Positions 1-8,756 are shown, counted from the first letter of the stretch. The stretch: 47,396 nucleotides of DNA from Collinsella sp. AF20-14LB (GCF_003459505.1 NZ_QRWD01000016.1:13976-61371); one strand, 5' to 3'. Translations and numbers: made by a program. Notes: generated from the letters alone by a model not told the origin.

Positions 1-2
1 TC

Positions 3-131
3 GACCGAGGCGGACCGGCCTATCTCCCGGCGCATTCCACAGGACGAAAGAACCTCCGCCGCACGTAGTGCGCAGCGGAGGTTCTTTCATGTCCGAGGAC
101 GCGCCGGGAGATAGGCCGGTCCGCCTCGGTC
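3..131. repeat. Large two-tier palindrome downstream of ilvE
   Basis: Outer arms at 3-33 and 101-131 are perfect inverted repeats of 31 bp. Inside them, 46-59 pairs perfectly with 75-88 (14 bp), and a small 5-bp stem (60-64 with 68-72) closes the tip. On the minus strand the inner hairpin has an A-rich start and ends in TTCTTTC, so it can act as the ilvE terminator. The outer 31-bp arms are far longer than a terminator needs. Similar two-tier structures lie at 10760-10848, 12972-13071 and 36617-36763. Confidence 0.8.
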
Positions 132-159
132 AGGGCTTGATGGGAATTACGAAGCCAGG

Positions 160-1212
160 TTACGCCACGGTGTAAACCCAGTTGTGCTTATCTTCAACAG
201 CACCAGACTGGATACCAGTCAGGGTCTCGCGAAGCTTCTTCATCACAGGGCCGATCTCGGTGTAGCCAGCCGGGAAGGTCACGGTCTCGTCGGCGCCGTA
301 AACCTTGTTGTCGATCTCGCCGACCGGGGAGATAACGGCAGCGGTGCCGCACAGGCCGCACTCGACAAAGGTACCGGCCTTGACCTCGGCCCACTCGACA
401 GGGCGTTGGTCGACGGTAATGCCCAGGTCCTGAGCAACCTGAACGAGCGAACGACGGGTGATAGAGGGCAGGATGGAGTCGGTGTGCGACTGCGGAACGA
501 CGAGGGTGCCGTCCTCCTTCACGAACAGCACGTTGGCGCCGCCGGTCTCCTCGACATAGGTGCGGGACTCGGAGTCGAGATACAGGTTCTCGGCATAACC
601 CTCGCGATGGGCCTCCATCGTGGGTTTAAGGGACATGGCGTAGTTCAGGCCGGCCTTGATGTTACCGGTGCCGTGCGGTGCAGCGCGGTCATACTCGGAA
701 ACGCGCAGCTTGACGGGCTTGAGGCCACCCTTAAAGTACGGACCGACCGGGGTCACGAGAATGCGGAACGTGTACTCAGGAGCGGGAGCCACGCCGATTA
801 CGTCACCGGAGCCGATCATAAACGGACGCACATACAGGGTTGCGCCAGAGCCGAAGGGCGGAACCCATGCGGCATTGGCAGAGACGACCTGCTTGACGGC
901 CTCGACAAACTTGTCCTTGGGGAACGGGGGCATCTCGAGGCGCTGCGCAGAGTTGTACATACGCTCAGCGTTCATGTCGGGACGGAAACAGACGATGCTG
1001 CCGTCCTCGGCGGTGTAGGCCTTCAGGCCCTCAAAGACCTCCTGGCAGTAATGGAAGATGCCACCGCACTCGGAGACGTGCAGGGTGTGGTCGGTGGTCA
1101 GGCCGCCCTCGTCCCACTCGCCATCCTTCCAATGGGCCTCGTAGCTGTAATCGGTCTTCATGTAGCCAAAGCCAAGGCTACCCCAATCGATATCCTTCTT
1201 CTCGACAGTCAT
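160..1212 (-). CDS. ilvE: Branched-chain amino acid aminotransferase IlvE
   Basis: PLP-dependent transaminase that interconverts Val, Leu or Ile with their 2-keto acids, using glutamate/2-oxoglutarate, in the cytoplasm. The 350-residue length fits the bacterial/eukaryotic-type class IV enzyme. The motif GNIKAGLNYA holds the PLP lysine (about K186), and EVFEGLKAY is a family signature near residue 60. I chose the ATG at 1212 because GTAAGGAG lies just upstream. A longer in-frame reading to 1362 exists, but its codons look non-coding. A likely promoter -10 (TACAAT, 1371-1366) would leave an untranslated leader of roughly 145 nt. The gene stands alone, with the DedA gene upstream in the same direction behind its own terminator. 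Confidence 0.95.
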   Translation of the reverse strand: MTVEKKDIDWGSLGFGYMKTDYSYEAHWKDGEWDEGGLTTDHTLHVSECGGIFHYCQEVFEGLKAYTAEDGSIVCFRPDMNAERMYNSAQRLEMPPFPKDKFVEAVKQVVSANAAWVPPFGSGATLYVRPFMIGSGDVIGVAPAPEYTFRILVTPVGPYFKGGLKPVKLRVSEYDRAAPHGTGNIKAGLNYAMSLKPTMEAHREGYAENLYLDSESRTYVEETGGANVLFVKEDGTLVVPQSHTDSILPSITRRSLVQVAQDLGITVDQRPVEWAEVKAGTFVECGLCGTAAVISPVGEIDNKVYGADETVTFPAGYTEIGPVMKKLRETLTGIQSGAVEDKHNWVYTVA

Positions 1213-1365
1213 ATGTCGCTCCTTACATACACAGTTGCACACTCGCGAACCCGCATGCAAGGACCGAGGCTGACCGCGTCGCAACGTCGCACGCCCGGAG
1301 CGTAGAGCCGGACGGGACACGCGAACAGCATCAAAGCCAATGGCACGTCGATTCGCATGCACGAG

Positions 1366-1417
1366 ATTGTACTCCCCGCACGCCTTGGATAAAACGCTTT
1401 TCTTTAACTAAGTAAAG
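1366..1417 (-). promoter_or_regulatory. ilvE promoter and CTTTA-N6-TAAAG palindrome
   Basis: On the minus strand TACAAT (1371-1366) is a good -10 with only a weak -35 (TTTTAT, 1394-1389). Just upstream is the palindrome CTTTAACTAAGTAAAG (1402-1417). A 13/16 identical palindrome precedes the amino-acid ABC operon at 36544-36559. A shared amino-acid-responsive regulator is inferred. Confidence 0.4.
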
Positions 1418-1437
1418 TATTTTCATTTGCCTTCAAC

Positions 1438-1473
1438 ACAAAAGGCCCGCCATCGAATCCGATGACGGGCCTT
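1438..1473 (-). terminator. Intrinsic terminator of the DedA gene
   Basis: Arms 1442-1455 and 1460-1473 pair with one mismatch around an AATC loop. On the minus strand the hairpin is followed by TTTTGTGTT. Confidence 0.8.
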
Positions 1474-1501
1474 GGAATTAACGTCCGAAAACAAGCTCGG
1501 A

Positions 1502-2149
1502 CTACGCGTTCTTTTTACCGAGCTTTGCCTTAACCAAACCGACCACGGTCGGGATGATCGACACGGCGACGATGCCCACGATCAGCAACTCAAAGTGCTC
1601 CTGCACAAAGGGGATGCCGCCAAAGAAATAGCCCAGCAGCGTAAAGACCGTCGACCAGGTAATGCCGCCCAGCACGTTATAGATGACAAAGTTGCGCCAG
1701 TGCATGCCGCCCATACCGGCGATGAAGGGCACAAAGGTGCGGATAAACGGGAAGAAGCGACCCAGGAAGATGGCCAGGTGGCCCCACTTGTCAAGGAAGT
1801 CCTCGGACTTTTTAATGCGCTCGGGCGTCATGGCCTTGACCTTGCCCGAGGCGATGATCTTTCGGCCAAAGAAATGGCCGATCATAAAGTTGCACTGGTC
1901 GCCCAAGATGGCGGCCGTCCATGCGACGGCCAACAGGGCCACGATGTTAAAGCCGCCGTTGTGGGCAAAGAAGCCCGAGGCAAACAGTAGCGAATCGCCG
2001 GGAAGGAACGGGAAGAACACCACGCCCGTCTCGATAAAGATGATCAGGAACACGCAGCCGTAGGCCATAAGCGGGCCGGCGGCGATCCAACTGGCGATCG
2101 CGGTGCGCGGGTCTTTGAGCAACTCGGCGATAAAATTAATGAAACCCAT
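1502..2149 (-). CDS. DedA/VTT family membrane protein
   Basis: Polytopic inner-membrane protein of the DedA (SNARE-associated/VTT) family, whose members are linked to lipid-carrier recycling (undecaprenyl phosphate or phospholipid flipping) and envelope homeostasis. The 215 residues carry the family signatures: an acidic residue in IFIETG, the re-entrant FLPGDSL segment near residue 55, and GRFFPFIRTFVPFIAG near residue 135 with its two conserved arginines. Several hydrophobic segments follow and the C-terminus is lysine-rich. The ATG at 2149 follows GAGAGG; the longer frame upstream starts with a basic stretch unlike the family. It is monocistronic and divergent from cysE. Confidence 0.88.
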   Translation of the reverse strand: MGFINFIAELLKDPRTAIASWIAAGPLMAYGCVFLIIFIETGVVFFPFLPGDSLLFASGFFAHNGGFNIVALLAVAWTAAILGDQCNFMIGHFFGRKIIASGKVKAMTPERIKKSEDFLDKWGHLAIFLGRFFPFIRTFVPFIAGMGGMHWRNFVIYNVLGGITWSTVFTLLGYFFGGIPFVQEHFELLIVGIVAVSIIPTVVGLVKAKLGKKNA

Positions 2150-2303
2150 GAAGTAAAACCTCTCAGTTGTGGGCGCGGATACGTCCAAGTCGACCAGTAT
2201 ACGGTTGCGGCGCCCCCTCGTGCGCAACCCCACAAAAGCATGACTCCATTACCAGCAAGTTTGCATAACTGACACCTGTTGCGCAATGCCGCCAAGATTG
2301 TCC

Positions 2304-2331
2304 TTCCTAATCCCTAGCGAATCGCTATACT
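2304..2331 (+). promoter_or_regulatory. Probable cysE promoter
   Basis: A TATACT -10 (2326-2331) is preceded at 16 bp by a weak -35 (TTCCTA, 2304-2309). The predicted start would give a leader of about 35 nt before the GTG codon. Confidence 0.35.
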
Positions 2332-2372
2332 TTATTGAATCGCATTGCCATGGCGCTAAGGGAGGGCGGCCG

Positions 2373-3077
2373 GTGAGCTTTATCAGTACCATTCGCGAGG
2401 ACATCAAGACCGTCCAAGCGCAGGACCCCGCCGCGCAAAACGGTCTGGTCATTTTTCTTTCGTACCCCGGCCTGCACGCCAAGTGGAACCACGTGCCCGA
2501 GCACTGGCTGTGGGAGCACGGCCATCGCTCGCTCGCCCGGGTGCTCTCGCAAATCACCCGCCACATCACCGGCGTCGAGATTCATCCCGCTGCACAGATC
2601 GGCAAACATTTCTTTATCGACCACGCCATGGGCGTTGTCATCGGCGAGACCACCATTGTGGGCGACAACTGCGTGCTCTACCAAGGCGTCACGCTCGGCG
2701 GTACCGGCAACGAGACCGGCAAACGCCATCCCACCCTGGGCAACAATGTCACGGTGGGCACGGGCGCCAAGGTGCTTGGCAACATCCACATTGGCGACAA
2801 CGTCAAGATCGGCGGCAACTCGGTCGTCGTCAAGGACGTGCCCGACAACTGCACCGTCGTGGGCGTGCCCGGGCGCATCATCAAGCGCAACGGCTGCCGC
2901 GTGTTCGAGGAGAGCTTCGACGCCAAGCGGCATCGCGAGTACATGCCCGACGATGCCGCCGAGCAGAGCGCCCTCAACCGCCAGGGCATCAACGAAAACG
3001 CCCGTCGCGTCAAGGAACTCGAGCGAGAGGTGGCCGAGCTCAAAGCCCTCGTCGCCAAGCTCGTGGACGAGCGCTAG
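2373..3077 (+). CDS. cysE: Serine O-acetyltransferase CysE
   Basis: Transfers acetyl from acetyl-CoA to L-serine, the first step of cysteine synthesis. The left-handed beta-helix is visible as hexapeptide repeats (about residues 70-165), with the catalytic signature [15 protein letters not shown] and the [22 protein letters not shown] region. The enzyme is of the shorter form (234 residues). The tail ends in a heptad-like coiled coil ([19 protein letters not shown]), which is longer than in many homologues and may set oligomer or partner contacts. GTG at 2373 is chosen because AAGGGAGGG lies 6-8 nt upstream. No cysK is adjacent. Confidence 0.93.
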   Translation: MSFISTIREDIKTVQAQDPAAQNGLVIFLSYPGLHAKWNHVPEHWLWEHGHRSLARVLSQITRHITGVEIHPAAQIGKHFFIDHAMGVVIGETTIVGDNCVLYQGVTLGGTGNETGKRHPTLGNNVTVGTGAKVLGNIHIGDNVKIGGNSVVVKDVPDNCTVVGVPGRIIKRNGCRVFEESFDAKRHREYMPDDAAEQSALNRQGINENARRVKELEREVAELKALVAKLVDER

Positions 3078-3115
3078 GGCCGTGGGCAGCCGCCACAGCA
3101 TGAACGCCAGCACAA

Positions 3116-3155
3116 AAGGCGCGCCAGGGAATCCGCCCCCGGCGCGCCTTCTTTT
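3116..3155 (+). terminator. cysE intrinsic terminator
   Basis: Ten-bp perfect arms 3116-3125 and 3141-3150 (AAGGCGCGCC) are followed by CTTTTC. Confidence 0.85.
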
Positions 3156-3188
3156 CGATGCGACATGCGGGACTGCCCCTTTGTCACC

Positions 3189-5201
3189 TTATGCGAACTG
3201 GCTTAGGTAGAGGTCGGCGTAAGCGCCCTCGGCAGCCAGCAGCTCCTTGTGCGTACCCTGCTCGATGATATTGCCGTGATCCATGACCAGGATGAGGTCG
3301 GCATCGACGATCGTCGACAGACGGTGCGCGATCACAAAGCTGGTGCGCCCGCGCATGAGCGCGTCCATGGCGCGGCCGATGGCGAGCTCGGTGCGCGTGT
3401 CTACACTCGACGTCGCCTCGTCCAGGATGAGGATCGCCGGGTTGTTGAGCAGCACGCGCGCGATGGTCAGCAGCTGGCGCTGGCCCTGGCTAATGCTCTC
3501 GGCATCGTTGGCCACCCGCGTGTCATAACCCTGCGGCATGGTGCGCACAAAGAAGTCGACCTGCGCGGCGCGCGCAGCCGCCACGATCTCGTCGCGCGTT
3601 GCCTCGGGGCAGCCGTAAGCGATGTTTTCGGCAATCGTGCCATCGAACAGCCAAGCGTCCTGCAACACCATGCCAAACTGCTGGCGCAGCTCGCCGCGGT
3701 CCATGCGGCTCGTATCCACGCCGTCGAGCGTAATGCGGCCGCCGTCAATCTCGTAGAAGCGCATGAGCAGGTTGATGAGCGTGGTCTTGCCCGCGCCCGT
3801 AGTTCCCACCACGGCGATCTTCTGGCCCGGCTCGGCGGCAAACGACACGTCGCGCATGAGCGGCTTGTCGGGCGCATAGCCAAAGCGCACGTGCTCAAAA
3901 GCGACACGGCCCTCCACCTTGCCCGGCAGCTTGGCAGCCTCGCCCGGCTGCGGATCGGCCTCCATCTCGGGCTCATCGAGCAGGTCGAACACGCGCTCTG
4001 CGCTCGCCAGCGCGCTCTGCAGCGAGTTAAAGGTAAACGACAACTGCGTCATGGGTTCGGACGCCTCGTAGATAAACTGGAAGAACGCCTGGAACACGCC
4101 GACGGTCATATGCCCGGCGACCAGCATGCTGCAGCCCACCAGCGCGATCACGATCTGCGCCAAACGGCCGATAAAGCGCACCGCGGGGCCCACGGCGTTA
4201 ATCATAAAGTCGGCCTTGGTGCTCACGCGCGCCAGCTCCCTCGAGGCCTCATGCACTTCGGCAGAGCTCTGACGCTCGCGGTTAAACGCGCGAATCACAA
4301 GACGGCCCGAATAGCCTTCCTCGACCGCACTCGTAATCTTGGATACCCACTCCTGGCGCTCGCCCGTCACATCGTGCGTGCGGCGCGACACGACCTTCGT
4401 CACCAGCAGCGAAAGCGCCGTAAAGAACAAAAAGACGAGCGTGAGCGGCACGCTAAACACGAACATCACGCTCACGGCGCCCACCACGGTACCGATCGAC
4501 ACCAGCAACTGCAGCAGTCCGCGCTGCATGCTCTCGGACATCTTGTCCAAGTCGTTGGTCGCGCGGCTGACCACCTCACCGGGGCGATGTGCGTCAAAGT
4601 AGGCGAGCGGCAGGCGGCTGAGCTTTTGCGCGATGCGGTTGCGCAGACGCAGGTTGAGTCGCTCGGCCACACTCGACATCAAAAAGCTCTGCAACGCATA
4701 GAACGACCCGGCAGCCGTCCAGATCAAGAAGTAGACAAAGATGGTCTTGCCGCATTGGTCCCAGGTGATGCTGAAGGTGGTTCCGCTGGCAAACGCCACC
4801 TGTATATGGCCCCACAGCTCGTCGATAACATGGGCGCTATATGCCGGCGCGGCGGTGTTAAAGATGACGTAGAACACGATGCTCGCAAACACGATGTAGA
4901 AGCGCCAATGGTCGCCGGCGGCCTCGCCCCACAAGCGGCGCACCGTCGCCCAGGTATCGCGGGGTTTCTCGTCCTCATCCTCGTCGTCCACATCGCGCAT
5001 GCGCTCTGCTTCCGCGCGGGCACGCTCGTCCTCGGCACGCTCGTTTTCCTCGTACAGCGCTTGGCGGCGAGCCTCACGCTCGGCCGCGGCCTTGGCAACG
5101 TCATCCAGCTCGGTCGACGCGGCAGCCTGCTCGACCGCTTCGACCGCGTCCACAACGACGGCATCGATAGCGTCGCTGCGCTTCTTGAGCTCCCCGGTCA
5201 T
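3189..5201 (-). CDS. ABC exporter subunit with catalytic ATPase site (LmrD-like)
   Basis: Half-transporter of 670 residues: a membrane domain (about residues 100-400) then a nucleotide-binding domain with Walker A GTTGAGKTT (about 461-469), signature ISQGQRQ (about 570) and Walker B LILDEATSS with the catalytic Glu (about 592). It probably pairs with the product of the preceding gene to export drugs or lipids. The first 105 residues form a charged, Glu/Arg-rich cytoplasmic extension that is likely helical. The start is ATG 5201: the upstream gene stops at 5203, and GGGAGGT lies 8 nt before it, so translation is coupled. A GTG at 5210 would overlap the ribosome-binding site. Confidence 0.92.
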   Translation of the reverse strand: MTGELKKRSDAIDAVVVDAVEAVEQAAASTELDDVAKAAAEREARRQALYEENERAEDERARAEAERMRDVDDEDEDEKPRDTWATVRRLWGEAAGDHWRFYIVFASIVFYVIFNTAAPAYSAHVIDELWGHIQVAFASGTTFSITWDQCGKTIFVYFLIWTAAGSFYALQSFLMSSVAERLNLRLRNRIAQKLSRLPLAYFDAHRPGEVVSRATNDLDKMSESMQRGLLQLLVSIGTVVGAVSVMFVFSVPLTLVFLFFTALSLLVTKVVSRRTHDVTGERQEWVSKITSAVEEGYSGRLVIRAFNRERQSSAEVHEASRELARVSTKADFMINAVGPAVRFIGRLAQIVIALVGCSMLVAGHMTVGVFQAFFQFIYEASEPMTQLSFTFNSLQSALASAERVFDLLDEPEMEADPQPGEAAKLPGKVEGRVAFEHVRFGYAPDKPLMRDVSFAAEPGQKIAVVGTTGAGKTTLINLLMRFYEIDGGRITLDGVDTSRMDRGELRQQFGMVLQDAWLFDGTIAENIAYGCPEATRDEIVAAARAAQVDFFVRTMPQGYDTRVANDAESISQGQRQLLTIARVLLNNPAILILDEATSSVDTRTELAIGRAMDALMRGRTSFVIAHRLSTIVDADLILVMDHGNIIEQGTHKELLAAEGAYADLYLSQFA

Positions 5202-5202
5202 G

Positions 5203-6939
5203 CTACTCACCTCCCTTCATTTGCGATTCCGCGATGGCGCGGTATACCTCACAGGTTTCCATAAGCTCGCCATGCGTGCCCAAGCCCACGACCTCGCCAT
5301 CCTTGAGCACGACAATCTGGTCGGCGTGCAGAATCGTCGAGATGCGCTGCGCGATGATGAGCACCGCGGCGTCGCGCGTCTCGTCCTGCAGCGCATGGCG
5401 CAGGGCCGCATCGGTCTTAAAGTCCAGGGCCGAAAAACTATCGTCGAAGATATATAGATCGGCATGCTTCATGAGCGCGCGAGCAATGGCCAGGCGCTGG
5501 CGCTGACCACCCGAGAAGTTCGTACCGCCCTGGGCAACCGGGGTATCGAGCCCCTGCGGTTGATCGAGCACAAAGGTGCTCTGGGCAACCTGCAGCGCAT
5601 GAAGCATGTCCGCCTCGGTCGCGTCCTCGTTGCCAAAGCGCAGATTGCTTGCCACGGTGCCCGAGAACAGCCACGCCTTCTGCGGCACATAGGCAATGCG
5701 CCCGCGAATCTCGTCTTGCGAAAGGTCGCGCAGGTCAACACCGTCCAGGCGAATGGCGCCCTTCGTGGCATCGTGAAAACGCAGCAAGAGCTTTGCCACC
5801 GTCGACTTACCCGAACCGGTCGAGCCCACGATCGCGGTCGTCTGCCCGCGACGACAGGCAAAGCTCAGGTCGCACAGCGTGTCCTCGTCGGCGTCGTCAA
5901 AGCGAAACGACATATGATCGAACACGGCAACCGCATCAGCCCCGTCCTTTGAGTCGGACGCGGCCGCATCAAGCGTACGCTGGCCATCGACGATGCTCGG
6001 CTCAATCTCCAGCACTTGCTGTGCACGGCTTAGACATGCCGCGGCGCGCGGCAGCGTCAGCACTACCATCTGCGCCATCATCACAAAGAACAGGATCAGG
6101 AGCGCATATTCCAGCACCGCGGAGATGCTCGCAATCTGCATTGCATGGGCGCCAACGCGGTTGCCGCCCACCCACAGCACCGCCACCTCGGCAATGTTCA
6201 TCAAAAAGAAGGTAGAGCTATCAAGGCCCACAAACAGGTGGTTGACCTTGATGGCGTTGGCCGCGTAATCGCTAAACACCTCGTCCAGGCGCTGCTCCTC
6301 GTGAAGCTCTTTATTAAAAGCGCGGATGACGCGAACGCCCACGATGTTCTCGCGCAGCACCACGTTCATGCGGTCGATAAAGCTCTGCAGGCGCATAAAA
6401 ATTGGCGCGGCGTTAGCCACGGTAAAGACTGCCGCCACCAGCACGATCGCAACCACCACGCCCAGCAGCGTACCCATGGCGGGATCGATGAGCCACGCAA
6501 AAATGATGCCCGCGACGGCCAGGAACGGCACCGGCAGCACCAGCTGAATGGTCTGCAGAATCGCCTGCTGAATCACGTTGATGTCGTTGAGCGAGCGCGT
6601 GATCATCGAACCCGTGCCAAAGCGCTCAAAGTCACTGGCAGACAGCTCGAGCGACTTGTCGTACACGGCATTGCGGATATCGCAGGCCACGTTGGCGGCC
6701 AAGCGCGCCGAAAGATAGCAACCCAGCACCGCGCCGCCGCTGGCCATGCCGGTCGCGATAAGCATGTAGAGGCCATTGCGCAAAATGTAGTCGACATCAC
6801 CCGTGGTGATACCGGTGTTGACCATGTTCGCCAGCATCGTGGGAACCAACAGCGTGCCGACGTTATCAACCAGCAGCACCAGCAGCGTCACTGCGATAAG
6901 CCCTCGATAGGGCTTCAGAAACCTCATTAACAGTCGCAC
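5203..6939 (-). CDS. ABC exporter subunit with degenerate ATPase site (LmrC-like)
   Basis: Half-transporter of 578 residues with an N-terminal six-helix membrane domain and a nucleotide-binding domain. It has Walker A GSTGSGKST (about residue 375) and signature FSGGQRQRL (about 477). Its Walker B reads YIFDDSFSALD, with Asp in place of the catalytic Glu. In known heterodimeric exporters (TM287/288, BmrCD, LmrCD) one partner has exactly such a degenerate site, and the next gene has the normal DE. The start is GTG 6939, four to five nt after AGGGGGA and inside the 3' end of the MarR gene (13-nt overlap). It forms an operon with the MarR gene and the second ABC gene. Confidence 0.92.
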   Translation of the reverse strand: MRLLMRFLKPYRGLIAVTLLVLLVDNVGTLLVPTMLANMVNTGITTGDVDYILRNGLYMLIATGMASGGAVLGCYLSARLAANVACDIRNAVYDKSLELSASDFERFGTGSMITRSLNDINVIQQAILQTIQLVLPVPFLAVAGIIFAWLIDPAMGTLLGVVVAIVLVAAVFTVANAAPIFMRLQSFIDRMNVVLRENIVGVRVIRAFNKELHEEQRLDEVFSDYAANAIKVNHLFVGLDSSTFFLMNIAEVAVLWVGGNRVGAHAMQIASISAVLEYALLILFFVMMAQMVVLTLPRAAACLSRAQQVLEIEPSIVDGQRTLDAAASDSKDGADAVAVFDHMSFRFDDADEDTLCDLSFACRRGQTTAIVGSTGSGKSTVAKLLLRFHDATKGAIRLDGVDLRDLSQDEIRGRIAYVPQKAWLFSGTVASNLRFGNEDATEADMLHALQVAQSTFVLDQPQGLDTPVAQGGTNFSGGQRQRLAIARALMKHADLYIFDDSFSALDFKTDAALRHALQDETRDAAVLIIAQRISTILHADQIVVLKDGEVVGLGTHGELMETCEVYRAIAESQMKGGE

Positions 6940-7427
6940 GACTCCCCCTCACCTTGATTCTCGGCTTGGCTCTCGGCAACGATATGCTGCTTAAATGCCT
7001 CGCACTCCTCACCGAGCACCTGAGAGAATTTTCCGATCAAGCGCATAATCTCGCGCTGCTCACACGGCTCAAGCGCGCCAAAGGCTCGCTGCTCGGCCTT
7101 GAGTGCCGGCAGCGCATAACGCTCGGCAAACCGCATGCCCGCTTCGGTCAAACGCACAACCTTGTTCTTACGGCTGCCTTCGGCAAACTCCAACGTTGCA
7201 AAGTCCCGCGCCGTCAAGGTTTTAATGGCCGAGTTGATGGTCTGCTTGCTGTAGAACCATTCGCTCGTCAGGCGGCTTACGGCAATACTGCCGCCCGCCG
7301 TGCTGGTATCGACGAGCATCCAGTAAGCGCAGTCCGAAAGACCGCAGGCGCGCGAGAACTCCGAATAGATATGGTCGAGTCCATTGAGCAACCGGTCGAA
7401 GTCGACCAGCGTAACCGCACTATTCAT
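6927..7427 (-). CDS. MarR-family repressor of the ABC exporter
   Basis: A 166-residue winged-helix protein. The recognition part is SKQTINSAIKTL (about residues 65-76), followed by the wing segment EFAEGSRKNKVVRLTEAG, both typical of MarR proteins, which usually dissociate from DNA when they bind a drug-like ligand. It is the first gene of the operon with the two exporter genes and probably represses the whole unit. It overlaps the next gene by 13 nt. The tail is rich in Glu and Cys (GEGESCDC). The direct-repeat operator at its promoter supports self-control. Confidence 0.9.
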   Translation of the reverse strand: MNSAVTLVDFDRLLNGLDHIYSEFSRACGLSDCAYWMLVDTSTAGGSIAVSRLTSEWFYSKQTINSAIKTLTARDFATLEFAEGSRKNKVVRLTEAGMRFAERYALPALKAEQRAFGALEPCEQREIMRLIGKFSQVLGEECEAFKQHIVAESQAENQGEGESCDC

Positions 7428-7445
7428 CTATCCCACCATTCGATT

Positions 7446-7503
7446 GTCCGATTTTTGACCAATTTTGTATCTCTAGATTAGTCCGAGTTTTGACTATCGT
7501 CAA
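7446..7503 (-). promoter_or_regulatory. marR-ABC promoter with direct-repeat operator
   Basis: On the minus strand, TTGACG (7503-7498), a 17-bp spacer and TAATCT (7480-7475) form a good promoter. The 14-mer GTCCGA(G/T)TTTTGAC occurs twice in the same orientation, at 7481-7494 (inside the spacer) and 7446-7459 (just past the start point), 35 bp apart. This is the likely MarR operator. Confidence 0.6.
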
Positions 7504-7546
7504 CAGGCTCTCCGCAAATGCTTGCACTTTTATGGCCTATCGGCAG

Positions 7547-7582
7547 AAAAAGACCGCCGGCGCGGGGGCAGCGCCAGCGGTC
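7547..7582 (-). terminator. Terminator of the small 96-residue gene
   Basis: Arms 7552-7563 and 7571-7582 pair over 12 bp with one wobble. On the minus strand they are followed by TCTTTTTC. Confidence 0.8.
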
Positions 7583-7608
7583 ACGTGAAAAGCGGGTTTT
7601 ATTGCCCG

Positions 7609-7899
7609 TTAAGCGGCGACGGCCTCATAGACCGTAGCGCCCGAGAAGCTGTCATGCAGGCTCTTGCCGGCAATCCACGGCAGCTCGACGACCTCGCAGA
7701 CCGTGTTGACCAGCTCGGAGCAGTCAGTAAAGTGGCCCTTGTCGTTGAGGGCCTCGCAATCCTGAACACGCCAATAGCCATCGGTGTGCGTGATGTAGTA
7801 CTCGTGATCGTCAATCGTCACAAAAGCGCGCGTCTTGGAACGCAGCAGCTTCAGAAATCCTTCGAAGTCGGTCTCGACGACATCTCCAGCCTGGAACAT
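7609..7899 (-). CDS. Small conserved-looking cytoplasmic protein, function unknown
   Basis: I do not recognise this 96-residue protein. It is soluble and acidic, begins MFQAGDVVETDFEGFLKLL, and contains HEYYITHTDGYWRVQDCEALND followed by three more cysteines, giving a pattern of a compact alpha/beta fold. The start at 7899 follows AGGAGG with a 7-nt spacer; the frame runs further upstream without a ribosome-binding site. It has its own terminator and no operon partner, and lies divergent from the nitroreductase gene. Confidence 0.7.
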   Translation of the reverse strand: MFQAGDVVETDFEGFLKLLRSKTRAFVTIDDHEYYITHTDGYWRVQDCEALNDKGHFTDCSELVNTVCEVVELPWIAGKSLHDSFSGATVYEAVAA

Positions 7900-8193
7900 G
7901 ATGTTACCTCCTGGCCCGGCGCCACCACGGCGCATTGATAAACGTTGGTACTCCTTTAGTAAAACCTTTATCAGAGGTTATGCGTTCGTCATTTAGGCAA
8001 GTGGTAAAAAACCGCAGGGTAGACGGGATAAAACGTTTAACCATCCCATTTGTTTGTCACATTCTGAAGGTACTTTTATGCAAACCTACTTTCCCAATTG
8101 GAATCTATCCTTTTGGCCGGGCAATTGACCGTCTATCGTTTGAGCCCGACGGGTATGAACGGGGCATCTGCAACGCCACCGCAAGGAGACACC

Positions 8194-8715
8194 ATGGAGA
8201 CTATCGAAGCACTCATCCATCGCCGCAGCTGCCGCAAATACAGCGATCGTCCCGTCGAGGCCGAAAAGCTTGCACGTATTATCGAAGCCGGCCAATATGC
8301 ACCGAGCGGCATGGGCCGCCAACCGGTGACGTTTGTCGCCGTCACCGACCCCGCGACCGTCGAGCGTCTCTCACAGCTCAACGCCCAGGTCATGGGCAGC
8401 AACAGCGACCCCTTCTATGGCGCCAAGACCGTTGTGGTGGTGCTGGTTGACCGCAGCGTGCCCACGTATCTGGAAGACGGCTCGCTCGCCATGGGCAACT
8501 TGCTCAACGCCGCCTATGCACTGGGTGTCGATTCGTGCTGGATTCACCGCGCGCATGAGGTCTTTGACTCGCCCGAGGGCCTGGAGCTGCTGGCCAGCTG
8601 GGGCCTGCCCGCCGACGGCAGCCTGCGCGGTGTCGGTCACTGCATTCTGGGCTATGCCGAAGACACGCTACCCGAGCCCAAACCCCGCCGCGACAACGTG
8701 GTGTATGTAAAGTAA
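8194..8715 (+). CDS. Nitroreductase-family FMN oxidoreductase
   Basis: A 173-residue flavoenzyme of the nitroreductase superfamily, probably an NAD(P)H-dependent reductase of quinones, nitro compounds or other electrophiles. The N-terminal IHRRSCRKYSDRPV gives the FMN phosphate-binding arginines, APSGMGRQP is the second FMN segment, and VGHCILGYAED is the C-terminal family block. The start at 8194 follows AAGGAG; a longer frame from 8098 lacks one. Substrate cannot be read from sequence. Confidence 0.88.
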   Translation: METIEALIHRRSCRKYSDRPVEAEKLARIIEAGQYAPSGMGRQPVTFVAVTDPATVERLSQLNAQVMGSNSDPFYGAKTVVVVLVDRSVPTYLEDGSLAMGNLLNAAYALGVDSCWIHRAHEVFDSPEGLELLASWGLPADGSLRGVGHCILGYAEDTLPEPKPRRDNVVYVK

Positions 8716-8721
8716 TTAGTC

Positions 8722-8743
8722 CCGCCGTTCTAACGAACGGCGG
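8722..8743. terminator. Bidirectional hairpin terminator
   Basis: Perfect 9-bp arms (CCGCCGTTC, 8722-8730, and 8735-8743) with a TAAC loop sit between convergent genes ending at 8715 and 8757. Neither side has a long T-run. The same stem occurs at 34842-34863. Confidence 0.6.
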
Positions 8744-8756
8744 ACCCGCTCGCAAC

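Noticed and set aside
1213..1362. N-terminal extension of IlvE by 50 residues, or a leader peptide
   Set aside because: The stretch is Arg-rich with no family match, has no ribosome-binding site at its ATG, shows no run of Ile/Leu/Val codons for attenuation, and a good site precedes the ATG at 1212.
3249..5264. Long plus-strand frame opposite the ABC exporter gene
   Set aside because: His/Arg/Ala-rich shadow product without domains, covering a clear ABC transporter gene.
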